Made by a program: the position numbers and the translations under genes. Under the pieces are notes generated by a model. It did not search any database and was not told the origin of the DNA. It worked only from the letters and a program-made list of their open reading frames with translations. From the NCBI GenBank assembly GCA_017403825.1, contig JAFRDO010000043.1:1-64000 (forward strand): DNA of 64,000 bases, read 5' to 3'. The DNA comes from Kiritimatiellia bacterium. GTDB lineage: Bacteria > Verrucomicrobiota > Kiritimatiellia > RFP12 > UBA1067. Position 1 is the first letter of the stretch; each line of letters starts with the position of its first letter. This document shows positions 1 to 9,695 of this stretch, piece after piece.

Positions 1-413
1 ACGCCGGCCTCGCCCAGCGCCTCGACGATTTCCGCCGCCCTGCGGGGAGCGCGTGCAGCCGTGCGGTAGGCGAGCGCCTGCAGCGCGTCGCCGGCAAGCA
101 CCGCCACGGCCTCGCCGAACTTCTTCCAGACGGAAGGCTTGCCGCGCCGCTCCACGTCGTCGTCCATCGCCGGCAGGTCGTCGTGAATCAGCGTGTAGCT
201 GTGGAGCAGCTCGACGGCGGCGGCGGGATACAGCGCGTCGTCGGCAAGGCCCCCGGCAGCGACGGCGGCGGCCAGGCATATCTTCGGGCGTATGCGCTTG
301 CCTCCGTCGCAGACTGCGTAGCGCATCGCGGAGGAAAGCGCGACGGGGCGCTCGCCCTCGTGCGGCAGCACCTCGCGCAGCGTCACCTCGATACGGTCTG
401 CGTCAAGATTCAT
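1..413 (-). CDS. ispA: Polyprenyl (farnesyl/geranylgeranyl) diphosphate synthase, 3' part cut by window edge
   Basis: Trans-isoprenyl diphosphate synthase, which condenses IPP with an allylic diphosphate to make farnesyl or geranylgeranyl diphosphate in the cytoplasm. About 137 residues are present. They show GGKRIRP (residues 37-43), HSYTLIHDDLPAMDDD with the first aspartate-rich motif (DDLPAMDDD, 78-86), a following RRGKPS, and AVLAGDALQ (104-112), all in family order. The second Asp-rich motif and the C terminus lie beyond base 1. Three in-frame ATGs exist at 425, 419 and 413. The -10 box at 424-429 overlaps the first, so 413 (10 nt downstream of the box) is the best start for a nearly leaderless mRNA. 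Chain length of the product cannot be told from this fragment. Confidence 0.9.
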   Translation of the reverse strand, partial: MNLDADRIEVTLREVLPHEGERPVALSSAMRYAVCDGGKRIRPKICLAAAVAAGGLADDALYPAAAVELLHSYTLIHDDLPAMDDDVERRGKPSVWKKFGEAVAVLAGDALQALAYRTAARAPRRAAEIVEALGEAG

Positions 414-423
414 CTTCATGCGC

Positions 424-432
424 ATTATACCA
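424..432 (-). promoter_or_regulatory. Extended -10 promoter for ispA
   Basis: The minus strand reads TGGTATAAT. The hexamer ends 10 nt before the ATG at 413, leaving at most a few leader bases. It sits in the short gap downstream of the ClC gene. Confidence 0.7.
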
Positions 433-443
433 CAAAATCACGA

Positions 444-1862
444 CTATGCGGCGGACACCCGGCAGTGCACCTGGCTGCGGTACAGCGACCAGCCGTTGTT
501 GAGCCAGAAGGAGATGCCGCAGACCCACATGGCCGGCAGCAGGAGGCCGTGGTTGCCGGAGATCTCGGCGACCATGACGATGGCGGTGATGGGGATCCGT
601 ATCGACGACGCAAGGAACCCGGCCATGCCGACGAGCGCGAACGCGGCGGGATGGATGTTGAACCAGGCCGGCAGGACTTGCTCGAAGAAAATCCCAACCG
701 CCGCGCCAAGCGTGCCGCCACAGACGAGCGCCGGCGCGAACAGCCCGCCAGACCCGCCGCTGCCGACGGTGAACGACGTCGCCAGGGCCTTCATGAAGAA
801 GAAGCCGACGAACCCGAGAAGCACGGCAAGCGACCCGTGGCCCGCGAACAGCTCGCCCTGCCCTGCGGTAAGGGACGTCTGTATGACCGAATAGCTGGCT
901 CCCATGACGTCGGGGAAGAAAAACCCGATGACGCCGGTGAACAGTCCGCCGATCGCGACCTTGGCGGGACGCGGCAAGCGCATCGTCGCGAACTTCATCT
1001 CGGCCTCCCGGAAGCAGCGTATGTAGAAGCGCACGCCGAACGTGACCACAAGCGCAAGCGCGAAGTACGGCAGGAGGCGGAGCCCGGAATCGTAGACGCA
1101 GTCTGCCGGCATCGAGAAGAGCGGCGCCCAGCCGAAGAAGTAGGCGTATATGGTGTACGACACGACCGACGCGATGAAGCAGGGCAGAAGCGTCTCATAG
1201 GCGACGTCGCTCGACGAGTAGAATATCTCGAACCCGAATATGGCGCCGGCGAGCGGAGCTTGGAAGAGCGCGGCGATGCCGGCGGCAAGGCCGGCAGCCA
1301 TAAGGATGCGGCATGCGCGAGCCGTCAAGCCGAGGCGCCTCGCGATGACGCTGCCGACGGCTGCGCCCATCAGCGTGACCGGGCCCTCGTAGCCGGCAGA
1401 GCCGCCGGACGACACGGTAAGCACGGACGCGACGGACTTTACGGGAATCACGGCGCCGGGAATCTCGCCGTTGCGGTGGTGGAACGCGCGGATCGCGCTA
1501 TCCGTTCCACGGACGTGTTCGACAGACGAGAACCTGCGGATCAAGAGGTAGCCGAGGCAGGCGCCGACGGCAGGAAGGAATACCATTATCCAGCGATGGG
1601 GGTCAAGCAGGGCCTCTTGCGTGAACATCTGCCCGAAAGCGCAGCCGTCTGCAAACCCGGCGAGTTGCGCATGGCCGCCGAGCCCGTCCAGTATGAAGCG
1701 ACGGCCGAGGTCTATCATGTAGCGGAACGCCACGACGACCAGTCCGGTGACCGCCCCGACGAGCATGGACTCGCCGAAGTACTGGCCCGTCCTGAAGGAA
1801 AGGCCCTTGCCGGCGAAGAAGAACTTCCAGGCGTGAAGCAGGAGACCCCTGACGCTCATCAT
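444..1862 (-). CDS. ClC-family chloride channel / H+-Cl- antiporter
   Basis: Inner-membrane protein of 472 residues with about ten hydrophobic segments. ClC signatures are in order: GYEGP (157-161, the gating-glutamate motif, GREGP in the E. coli protein), QAPLAGAIFGFE (about 201-212), and GSGGSGGLFAP (367-377, the GxFxP anion-filter motif). It has no CBS domains after the last helix, so it is the short bacterial form. The start ATG overlaps the stop of the DJ-1 gene by 4 nt (ATGA), so the two are translationally coupled. Whether it is a channel or an antiporter cannot be settled by sight. It is probably the last gene of the RRM / DJ-1 / ClC transcript. Confidence 0.93.
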   Translation of the reverse strand: MMSVRGLLLHAWKFFFAGKGLSFRTGQYFGESMLVGAVTGLVVVAFRYMIDLGRRFILDGLGGHAQLAGFADGCAFGQMFTQEALLDPHRWIMVFLPAVGACLGYLLIRRFSSVEHVRGTDSAIRAFHHRNGEIPGAVIPVKSVASVLTVSSGGSAGYEGPVTLMGAAVGSVIARRLGLTARACRILMAAGLAAGIAALFQAPLAGAIFGFEIFYSSSDVAYETLLPCFIASVVSYTIYAYFFGWAPLFSMPADCVYDSGLRLLPYFALALVVTFGVRFYIRCFREAEMKFATMRLPRPAKVAIGGLFTGVIGFFFPDVMGASYSVIQTSLTAGQGELFAGHGSLAVLLGFVGFFFMKALATSFTVGSGGSGGLFAPALVCGGTLGAAVGIFFEQVLPAWFNIHPAAFALVGMAGFLASSIRIPITAIVMVAEISGNHGLLLPAMWVCGISFWLNNGWSLYRSQVHCRVSAA

Positions 1863-2422
1863 GCGTCGTCAAGGACGTCCGTCACCATCGCTCGGGCGAC
1901 TTTCCTCGCCGTCGGCTCGCCCATGAGCACCTGAAGCACCACCAGCGAGAACAGGAGCGCGGAGCCCGGGGCCTGGCCGGTGATCACGTTCGCGTCGGCC
2001 ACGACGGGGACGGGCGACCAGGCGCGATCAAGCTCCATCTGGCACGTCGGGTAGCACGTGACGTGGACGCCCGGCTCAAGCACGCCGGCCTCGACCAGCA
2101 CCGTGGGCGCCGCGCAGATGGCGCAGATGAGCCGCCCCTCCTCGGCCTGCCGCCGGAGCCTGCGCACGAGGGCGTCGGAGTTCCTGAGACGCTCGGTCCC
2201 AGGGCCGCCGCCCGGCAGCACGATGGCGTCGAATTCCTCGGACTCCGCCTCGGAGAACAGAACGTCGGCCTTCACGGCGATGCCATGCGCGCCGAGCGTC
2301 TCCAGCTCGTCGCCGATGGCGGCGAGCACGACGCCTACGCCTCCGCGGCGCAGGACGTCGGCTATGGTCACGGCCTCGACTTCCTCAAAGCCCTCTGCCA
2401 GCGGAATAAGCACGCGTGCCAT
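1859..2422 (-). CDS. DJ-1/PfpI superfamily protein
   Basis: A 187-residue flavodoxin-like alpha/beta protein of the DJ-1/ThiJ/PfpI group. Visible marks are EGFEEVEAVT with Glu13 (equivalent to Glu18 of DJ-1), LPGGGPG at the strand-3 turn (69-75), and the nucleophile elbow AICAAPTVL with Cys103. The length matches the DJ-1/YajL subgroup, whose members are linked to oxidative or carbonyl stress; the exact chemistry here is unknown. It starts 5 nt after the RRM gene and overlaps the ClC gene by 4 nt, indicating one operon. Confidence 0.9.
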   Translation of the reverse strand: MARVLIPLAEGFEEVEAVTIADVLRRGGVGVVLAAIGDELETLGAHGIAVKADVLFSEAESEEFDAIVLPGGGPGTERLRNSDALVRRLRRQAEEGRLICAICAAPTVLVEAGVLEPGVHVTCYPTCQMELDRAWSPVPVVADANVITGQAPGSALLFSLVVLQVLMGEPTARKVARAMVTDVLDDA

Positions 2423-2427
2423 GACGG

Positions 2428-2922
2428 TCAGATCAGGTTCTTTGCCTCATTGCACTTCATGCGACGGCCCATGAAGTCCTTGTCGTTCAAGGCCGCCACA
2501 GCCTTCTCGGCCTCCTCGCGGTTCGGCATCTGCACGAAGCCGAAGCCCTTGGACTTGCCGTTGTAGCGGTTTGTGATCAGGCGGACCGATCCCACCGCGC
2601 CGTACGCCGCGAACGCCTGGCGGAGCTGTTCCTCCGTCATGTCGTAGCTGAGATTGCCCACGTATATCTCGACAGATCCGTCCGCCGGAGCCGGGTGCGG
2701 CTTGCGCTTCTCGAAGGGCTTCTTCTCGCCCCTGTTCGACTGCATGCGCCACGAGGACGCCGTGCGCGACTTGCCGCAACGGCAGAACGCCTTGAGCAGG
2801 ATCCACATAGCCGCCATTCCGAGCAGGAACGCGATGATGGCCACGGCCGTCGCCGCGCACCTGCAGTCGCCCTGGAAGAGGGCGCAGATTCCGTCAATGC
2901 ATGACTGATGACACTGGTTCAT
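2428..2922 (-). CDS. Membrane-anchored RNA-recognition-motif (RRM) protein
   Basis: A 164-residue protein in three parts. Residues 1-50 are cysteine-rich (Cys 4, 8, 13, 20, 22, 47 and 49) around a hydrophobic helix at about 23-46. Residues 51-83 form a basic, proline-containing linker. Residues 84-160 are a full RRM with RNP2 IYVGNL (86-91) and RNP1 KGFGFVQM (125-132). The RRM binds single-stranded RNA. Bacterial RRM proteins of this size are known from cyanobacteria and PVC bacteria, but they are usually soluble. The helix suggests tethering of RNA to the inner membrane, or an N-terminal region with another role. The leader is strongly purine-rich with GGAGAG before the ATG. The gene heads the RRM / DJ-1 / ClC operon and lies 81 nt after rpoD. 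Confidence 0.88.
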   Translation of the reverse strand: MNQCHQSCIDGICALFQGDCRCAATAVAIIAFLLGMAAMWILLKAFCRCGKSRTASSWRMQSNRGEKKPFEKRKPHPAPADGSVEIYVGNLSYDMTEEQLRQAFAAYGAVGSVRLITNRYNGKSKGFGFVQMPNREEAEKAVAALNDKDFMGRRMKCNEAKNLI

Positions 2923-2980
2923 TTACTTCTCTCTCCTTTCCTTTTCTTCTTTCTTCTTCCTGTCTTTTCTCTTCTTGGTT
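2923..2980 (-). promoter_or_regulatory. Polypurine leader of the RRM gene
   Basis: For roughly 50 nt upstream of the RRM start the minus strand is nearly all A and G, ending in a GGAGAGAG ribosome-binding stretch. No clear -10 box is seen in the gap to rpoD, so the leader may belong to an rpoD read-through transcript. A-rich/purine leaders are plausible self-binding sites for RRM proteins; that role is inference. Confidence 0.45.
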
Positions 2981-3003
2981 ATGCCGCCGGCCTTACGAGG
3001 CCG

Positions 3004-5052
<2,049 letters not shown>

Positions 5053-5061
5053 AGCCTCTCC

Positions 5062-5113
5062 AGTATACAATCCACCCACTTACACTTTGTCAAGTGGTTT
5101 GTATATTATATCA
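5062..5113 (-). promoter_or_regulatory. Promoter region of rpoD (two candidate start sites)
   Basis: An upstream extended -10, TGATATAAT (5105-5113 on the minus strand), lies about 52 nt before the rpoD ATG. Inside that leader a TTGACA -35 (5088-5093) is followed at 18-20 nt by TGTATA/TATACT (5062-5069). Two tandem promoters are therefore likely. A GGAGAGG ribosome-binding site lies between the second and the ATG at 5052. Confidence 0.6.
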
Positions 5114-5167
5114 TAAATTCGAGGCGCGTGGCGGAAGAAATTGCGGCACTGCGCATTGGGGTATTTA

Positions 5168-5176
5168 TGGTATAAT
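5168..5176 (+). promoter_or_regulatory. Extended -10 promoter of the methyltransferase gene
   Basis: TGGTATAAT ends 6 nt before the ATG at 5183, so the predicted transcript start falls on the start codon (leaderless). It is divergent from the rpoD promoter region. Confidence 0.75.
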
Positions 5177-5182
5177 TTCCCT

Positions 5183-6055
5183 ATGGACGACTACGAACTT
5201 CTAGATTCTGGCGGCGGACGCAAGCTGGAGCGCTTCGGGCGCTATGTACTGGCGCGTCCCTGCTCCCAGGCGCTGTGGCAGCCGTCCCTGCCCGACGCAG
5301 AATGGAGCCGCGCCGACGCCTCCTTCGACCGCGAGGACGGCAACCGCTGGCACGGACGCGCCAACCTGCCGAAGGAATGGGCCGTGGAGACAGCCGGAAT
5401 CCGGCTCCTGCTCGGCGGAACCGACTTCGGGCATCTCGGCGTTTTCCCGGAGCAGCGCAAGCAATGGGAATGGATACGGAAGACCGTGAGCGCGGCCTGC
5501 GCCGGCGGGCACGTCCCAAGCGTACTCAACCTCTTCGCATATTCCGGCGGCTCGACGCTGGCCGCCGCGCTCGGCGGCGCGGAGGTCTGCCACCTCGACG
5601 CCTCAAAGGGCATGGTCGAATGGGCCCGCAGAAACGCGCGACTGAACAGCCTGGACGGACACCCGATCCGCTGGATCACGGATGACGCGCACAAGTTCAT
5701 GCGCCGGGAGGTGCGCCGCGGGCGCCGGTACGACGCGATCATACTCGACCCGCCGACATTCGGGCGCGGCACGTCCGGCGAAATGTACAAGATCGAGCGC
5801 GACCTCCAGAAGACGCTCTCGCTGGCAAACGACCTCCTGTCAGACGATCCGATCTTCGTGCTCCTGTCATCGCACACACCCGGCCTCACCCGCACCGTGG
5901 CCGAGAACGTCATGGGGCAGCGCTTCCCCGACGCCAGGATAGAATCGGGCGAGATGCTCCTCGAGGGACGCGAGCTGCCGTGTCCCAGCGGCATATACTG
6001 CCGCGCGGTTTTTGATATACTACCGGCAGAAGGGAAAGAAGGACCCAGGAAATGA
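5183..6055 (+). CDS. Class I SAM-dependent methyltransferase, RlmI/RlmK-like (probable rRNA methyltransferase)
   Basis: A 290-residue Rossmann-fold methyltransferase. SAM-binding motif I is VLNLFAYSGGSTLAAA, followed by an acidic ribose-binding Asp (CHLDASKGMVEWARRN) and the catalytic loop DPPTFGRG, the form seen in COG1092 enzymes that make 5-methylcytosine or N2-methylguanine in 23S rRNA. There is no N-terminal PUA domain, so target and position are uncertain. The start at 5183 is set by the -10 box 6 nt upstream; the open frame extends further but would include the promoter. The stop codon overlaps the next gene by 4 nt (ATGA). Confidence 0.85.
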   Translation: MDDYELLDSGGGRKLERFGRYVLARPCSQALWQPSLPDAEWSRADASFDREDGNRWHGRANLPKEWAVETAGIRLLLGGTDFGHLGVFPEQRKQWEWIRKTVSAACAGGHVPSVLNLFAYSGGSTLAAALGGAEVCHLDASKGMVEWARRNARLNSLDGHPIRWITDDAHKFMRREVRRGRRYDAIILDPPTFGRGTSGEMYKIERDLQKTLSLANDLLSDDPIFVLLSSHTPGLTRTVAENVMGQRFPDARIESGEMLLEGRELPCPSGIYCRAVFDILPAEGKEGPRK

Positions 6056-6690
6056 GAGACCTTTTCATAGTAGGCGCAGGCGGGTTCGGACGCGAGGCTG
6101 TCTGGACTGTCGAACGCATAAACAAGGCCGCGGCGGAGCCGCAGTGGCGCGTCATAGGCTTTGCCGACGACGACCCGGCCAAGTCGTCAGGCAATTTCGA
6201 GGGCTATCCGATGCTCGGCTCGCCGGAACGCGCGTCTGCCGACAACCCAGGCGCGTCCGTATTCATAGCCATCGGCGACAACAAGATACGCCGCGACGTC
6301 TACAGGCGGCTGCGCGGACACGACTTCCCGGCGATCATCGACCCTACCGCGCAGGTCTCGCCCACGACGGAGTTCAGGCATGGCGTTTACATAGCGGTCG
6401 GCGCGGTAGTCTCGGTCGGCACTGACATCGGCAAGTTCGTGATCGTCAACGCGCGCGCCGGCGTCGGCCACGACTCGACCGTCGGCGACTTCGCCAACAT
6501 CGCGCCGGGCGTCTCGCTCTCCGGCCACACGCGCATAGGCGAGGGCGCCTTCATGGGCACCAACAGCTGCACCGCGCCGGGAATGACGGTGGGCGACGGG
6601 GCTGCGGTCGCGTGCGGCACTCCCGTCCTGAAGGACGTCGCGCCCGGCTGCACGCTGTCGCCTTTCGGAATGCTTAAGTCTATGCAGTAG
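6052..6690 (+). CDS. NeuD/PglD-family sugar O-/N-acyltransferase
   Basis: A 212-residue left-handed beta-helix acyltransferase. The N-terminal dinucleotide-like domain begins FIVGAGGFGREAV. The C-terminal half shows hexapeptide repeats (for example GKFVIVNARAGVGHDSTVGDF), with the His in GVGHD at the position of the catalytic base of PglD. Family members transfer acetyl groups from acetyl-CoA to amino- or sialic-acid sugars. It is coupled to the methyltransferase by an ATGA overlap but has no sugar genes next to it, so the substrate is unknown. Its 3' end overlaps the convergent gatB by 11 bp, with no terminator between them. Confidence 0.85.
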   Translation: MRDLFIVGAGGFGREAVWTVERINKAAAEPQWRVIGFADDDPAKSSGNFEGYPMLGSPERASADNPGASVFIAIGDNKIRRDVYRRLRGHDFPAIIDPTAQVSPTTEFRHGVYIAVGAVVSVGTDIGKFVIVNARAGVGHDSTVGDFANIAPGVSLSGHTRIGEGAFMGTNSCTAPGMTVGDGAAVACGTPVLKDVAPGCTLSPFGMLKSMQ

Positions 6691-8119
6691 CGGCAAGCTT
6701 CCTGGCGACGATTCCGCCGACGATCTTCGGATCGGCCTTGCCCTTCGAAAGCTTCATTACCTGCCCCACGAAAAAGCCGGCGGCGGCCTTCTTGCCGGCC
6801 TTGAAGTCGGCTACCACGTTCGGGTTCGCGGCAATGGCCTGGTCGACGAACGCCTCCAGCGCGGCTGCGTCGCTGACCGCGCCAAGGCCGCGCTCCCTGA
6901 CTATCGCCTCAGGATCGCCGCCCTTCTCGAATATCTCCGGCAGCAGCTCCTTCAGCGTCGGACCGTTGATCGTGCCGGATGCGGCAAGGCGGACGAGCGC
7001 CGCAAGCGCCGTCGGCGTCATGGCGCACTCGGAGATCGCCTTTCCGCTGGCGTTCAAAAGCGCCATCACGTCGCTCATGTAGAGGTTGCAGAGCTGCTTG
7101 GCGAGCTTCCTGTCCAGCCCCTTCGCAGCCGCCTCGAAGTAATCGGCGTTGACCTTGTGCTGCGAAAGCACCTCGGCGTCGTACTCGGCGATGCCGTAGT
7201 CGGCGACCATGCGCGCGCGACGCGCCTCCGGCTTCTCCGGCAGCAGCCGGCGCCATTCCTCGATCTGCTCGTCGGCCAGCTCGACCGGCACGAGGTCCGG
7301 CTCCGGGAAGTAGCGGTAGTCGTGCGCGTTCTCCTTCGAGCGCATCGACGCCGTCTCCATCGCCTCCGGATCCCACCGGCGCGTCTCCTGCACGATCGGA
7401 ATGGAATGAGCCATGCACTCGCGCTGGCGACGCGCCTCGTACTCGAGCGCGGCATGGATGCCGCTGAACGAGTTCATGTTCTTGATCTCGACCTTGACGC
7501 CAAGCTTCGCGGCGCCGACGGGACGTATCGAGATGTTCACGTCCGAGCGCATGTTGCCCTCTTCGAGGTTGCAGTCGCTGACGCCCGCGTAGACGAGCAT
7601 CTCCTTGAGAGCCGTCAGGTAGGCGATCGCCTCGTCAGCGCTCGCCATGTCCGGTTCGGAGACGATCTCCATCAAAGGCGTCCCGCCGCGGTTGAAGTCC
7701 ACGCCCGAGGTCGTCGCGTAGTGGTTGATCTTCGCGGCGTCCTCCTCAAGGTGGATGTGGTTGATGCGGATAAACTTCTTAGTGCCGTCGGCGCGCACGA
7801 TCTCGACCCCTCCGCCGATGCAGAGAGGCTGCCCGTTCTCGGATATCTGGTAGTCCTTCGCCATGTCGGGGTAGAAATAGTTCTTCCGGTCGAACGTGGC
7901 GTGGCGGCTCACTTCGCAGCCGAGCATCATTCCGCTCATGACCGTCAGCTTCACCGCCTCCTTGTTCATTACCGGCAGCGCCCCCGGATAACCGAGGCAG
8001 ACGGGACATACGTTAGTGTTCGGCTCGCAGCCGGTCTTCAGCAGGCACGAGCAGAACATCTTGGTTCTGGTCTTCAGCTGGACGTGCGTCTCAAGCCCGA
8101 TGGTGTTCTCGAATTCCAT
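6680..8119 (-). CDS. gatB: Aspartyl/glutamyl-tRNA amidotransferase subunit B (GatB)
   Basis: The GatB kinase/tRNA-binding subunit of the GatCAB complex, which converts Glu-tRNA(Gln) or Asp-tRNA(Asn) to the amide form. Its 479 residues are full length. It begins GLETHVQLKTRTKMFCSC, contains zinc cysteines of the CxxC...CPVC type, SGMMLGCEVSRHATFDRKNYFYPD, and DFNRGGTPLMEIVSEPD, and ends in a C-terminal YqeY-like tail. gatA and gatC are not in the window. The start at 8119 lies 6 nt after a TATAAT box and has no Shine-Dalgarno sequence. Confidence 0.97.
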   Translation of the reverse strand: MEFENTIGLETHVQLKTRTKMFCSCLLKTGCEPNTNVCPVCLGYPGALPVMNKEAVKLTVMSGMMLGCEVSRHATFDRKNYFYPDMAKDYQISENGQPLCIGGGVEIVRADGTKKFIRINHIHLEEDAAKINHYATTSGVDFNRGGTPLMEIVSEPDMASADEAIAYLTALKEMLVYAGVSDCNLEEGNMRSDVNISIRPVGAAKLGVKVEIKNMNSFSGIHAALEYEARRQRECMAHSIPIVQETRRWDPEAMETASMRSKENAHDYRYFPEPDLVPVELADEQIEEWRRLLPEKPEARRARMVADYGIAEYDAEVLSQHKVNADYFEAAAKGLDRKLAKQLCNLYMSDVMALLNASGKAISECAMTPTALAALVRLAASGTINGPTLKELLPEIFEKGGDPEAIVRERGLGAVSDAAALEAFVDQAIAANPNVVADFKAGKKAAAGFFVGQVMKLSKGKADPKIVGGIVARKLAATA

Positions 8120-8125
8120 AAGCGT

Positions 8126-8134
8126 ATTATACCA
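8126..8134 (-). promoter_or_regulatory. Extended -10 promoter of gatB
   Basis: TGGTATAAT on the minus strand ends 6 nt before the gatB ATG, predicting a leaderless mRNA. It lies in the 24-bp gap after the upstream membrane-protein gene. Confidence 0.75.
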
Positions 8135-8143
8135 TAACCGCCG

Positions 8144-8902
8144 TCAGAGCTCGGCGAACCCGGGCTCGGGCGAGTCCGGCGCATAGATGGCGTGAGCCTG
8201 AAGGATCGCAAGGAGCGCGAACGCCGCAAGCATCATCTCACCGCCCTCCTCAAGCGCCGTCATGAGCGCCGCAAGGGAACCGGTGGTCTTGTCCAGCAGC
8301 TCCGGACGGATCCACCCCGTATTGCGCAGCATTGACGGCAGGCGGTCGCTCATCTGCACCATGACGCCCGTGGCGCCGAAGCAGGCCATCGTCCATGCGA
8401 CGGGGTGATAGCTGAACAGTCCCTTTATCAGCCGCCTTATGAAGTACAGGAGAGGGCCGACCGTCGCGGCGAAGAACAACACGAAGAAAAACAGCACGAA
8501 AAGCTTCGGCATGAACGGCACGTCGCCGGAAGTGAGAAAGCGCATCTTGAAGACCGTGCCACTGAACGATGCAGTCACCTCAGGCCACAGCTGCGCGAAC
8601 CAGATCTTATGCCAGTCCAGCTCGCGCACAAGCGCCATGAAGCCGAGGACCGAGAAGACGAAGCTCCAGAATGCCTTGCGGCGGACACTCCCGGCGACGG
8701 GACAGCAAAGCCACGAGAGAGGGATGACCATTGCGAAGAGCGGCAGGGTCATCAGCTCGACCATGGAATGTCCGTCTGCATCGAAGTTCGCTATCAGTGC
8801 CTCAGGGGCTGCGACCGTCCAGCAGCAGAGAAACACGGTGATGCCGGCGAAGAACAGGGCCGGTGAAAGCAGCCATGCGTTGCGCGATACGAGAATGTTC
8901 AT
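8144..8902 (-). CDS. Unknown integral membrane protein
   Basis: A 252-residue protein with about six hydrophobic segments (near residues 10-35, 50-70, 80-100, 140-165, 175-195 and 225-242) and a cluster of basic residues between them. I do not recognise a family; SLiM-like catalytic motifs are absent. The start at 8902 has a GGAGG ribosome-binding site 5 nt upstream. A TGCTATAAT box lies about 35 nt upstream, so this gene has its own promoter and a true 5' leader, unlike its neighbours. It is placed between rsmE and gatB on the same strand, and nothing in this context indicates a role. Confidence 0.7.
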   Translation of the reverse strand: MNILVSRNAWLLSPALFFAGITVFLCCWTVAAPEALIANFDADGHSMVELMTLPLFAMVIPLSWLCCPVAGSVRRKAFWSFVFSVLGFMALVRELDWHKIWFAQLWPEVTASFSGTVFKMRFLTSGDVPFMPKLFVLFFFVLFFAATVGPLLYFIRRLIKGLFSYHPVAWTMACFGATGVMVQMSDRLPSMLRNTGWIRPELLDKTTGSLAALMTALEEGGEMMLAAFALLAILQAHAIYAPDSPEPGFAEL

Positions 8903-8937
8903 TTGCCTCCAATGATATTTGACAGGTGACGGCACAT

Positions 8938-8946
8938 ATTATAGCA
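8938..8946 (-). promoter_or_regulatory. Extended -10 promoter of the membrane-protein gene
   Basis: TGCTATAAT on the minus strand, about 35 nt before the ATG at 8902. A GGAGG Shine-Dalgarno lies between. Confidence 0.55.
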
Positions 8947-8963
8947 CAAAGCGCCGCGCCTGT

Positions 8964-9695
8964 TCATTCCGCACCGATGCGGGACAGGAGGGCGATGACG
9001 GCGGTGTCGGTGCGCAAGATGCGCTGGCCGAGCGACATGCGGCGAAAGCCATGCTCCTCAAGGAGGGCAACCTCGCCGTCCGTCCAGCCGCCCTCCGGGC
9101 CAACCGCCAGCAGAGGCCGCCCTGCCGGGGAAGCGACTCCGCCGGAGCCGTCGCACTGACCGTAAGGATGCGCTACGATCCTGTTCGCCGTGGGAAAAAG
9201 CGCGTCCAGCTCGTCTCGCACGAACCGCCGGAAGCTCCGCCGCGTCTCGACCGTCGGCAGGACGCCCGTGCCGGCCTGCATCAGTCCTTCCACAAGCAAC
9301 GGACGCCAGTTAGCCTCCTTCAGCAGCGTCGCACCCCAAAAGTCTTTCTCTACCTTCTGCGCCCCGACAAGCACGATGCGCCCGACGCCCAACGTCGCCA
9401 ACTGCGGCAGCAGGCGCTTCATCGCGCGAGGACGCGGTGGCGCGAGGATCAAATCCGCCCATGACGGCAGCGGCACCTCCGCATGGCTGACGCGAACTGT
9501 TACCAGGGGTCCGTCTGCGCCGCCGCTGTCAATGCTGAGAATCTCCGACGTGCCGTTGAGCCCGCCAATCTCGCCGGTCTTCAGCGTTTGCCCTGCTTCC
9601 CCATGCAAGACGCCGACGACGTGCGCCGCACGTGCGCCGCCGAATGTCGCGACGCCGTCCTTGATCTCGCCAGGCTCTAGGAGTATGCGGTTCAT
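8964..9695 (-). CDS. rsmE: 16S rRNA (uracil-1498-N3)-methyltransferase RsmE
   Basis: A 243-residue SPOUT-fold methyltransferase. It starts MNRILLEPGEI and has an N-terminal PUA-like domain, then the SPOUT core with LAVGPEGGWTDGEV (the SAM-binding knot loop) and SLGQRILRTDTAVIALL, the characteristic C-terminal RsmE motif. It methylates N3 of U1498 in 16S rRNA using S-adenosylmethionine. The length matches E. coli RsmE. Its ATG overlaps the murI stop by 4 nt, and it is the last gene of the M18 / release-factor-like / murI / rsmE operon. Confidence 0.95.
   Translation of the reverse strand: MNRILLEPGEIKDGVATFGGARAAHVVGVLHGEAGQTLKTGEIGGLNGTSEILSIDSGGADGPLVTVRVSHAEVPLPSWADLILAPPRPRAMKRLLPQLATLGVGRIVLVGAQKVEKDFWGATLLKEANWRPLLVEGLMQAGTGVLPTVETRRSFRRFVRDELDALFPTANRIVAHPYGQCDGSGGVASPAGRPLLAVGPEGGWTDGEVALLEEHGFRRMSLGQRILRTDTAVIALLSRIGAE

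Noticed and set aside
183-1934. Long open frame of 583 codons on the plus strand
   Set aside because: It lies opposite the ClC and prenyl synthase genes; its product is Arg/Glu/Ala-rich with no motif. It is a typical antisense shadow of high-GC coding DNA.
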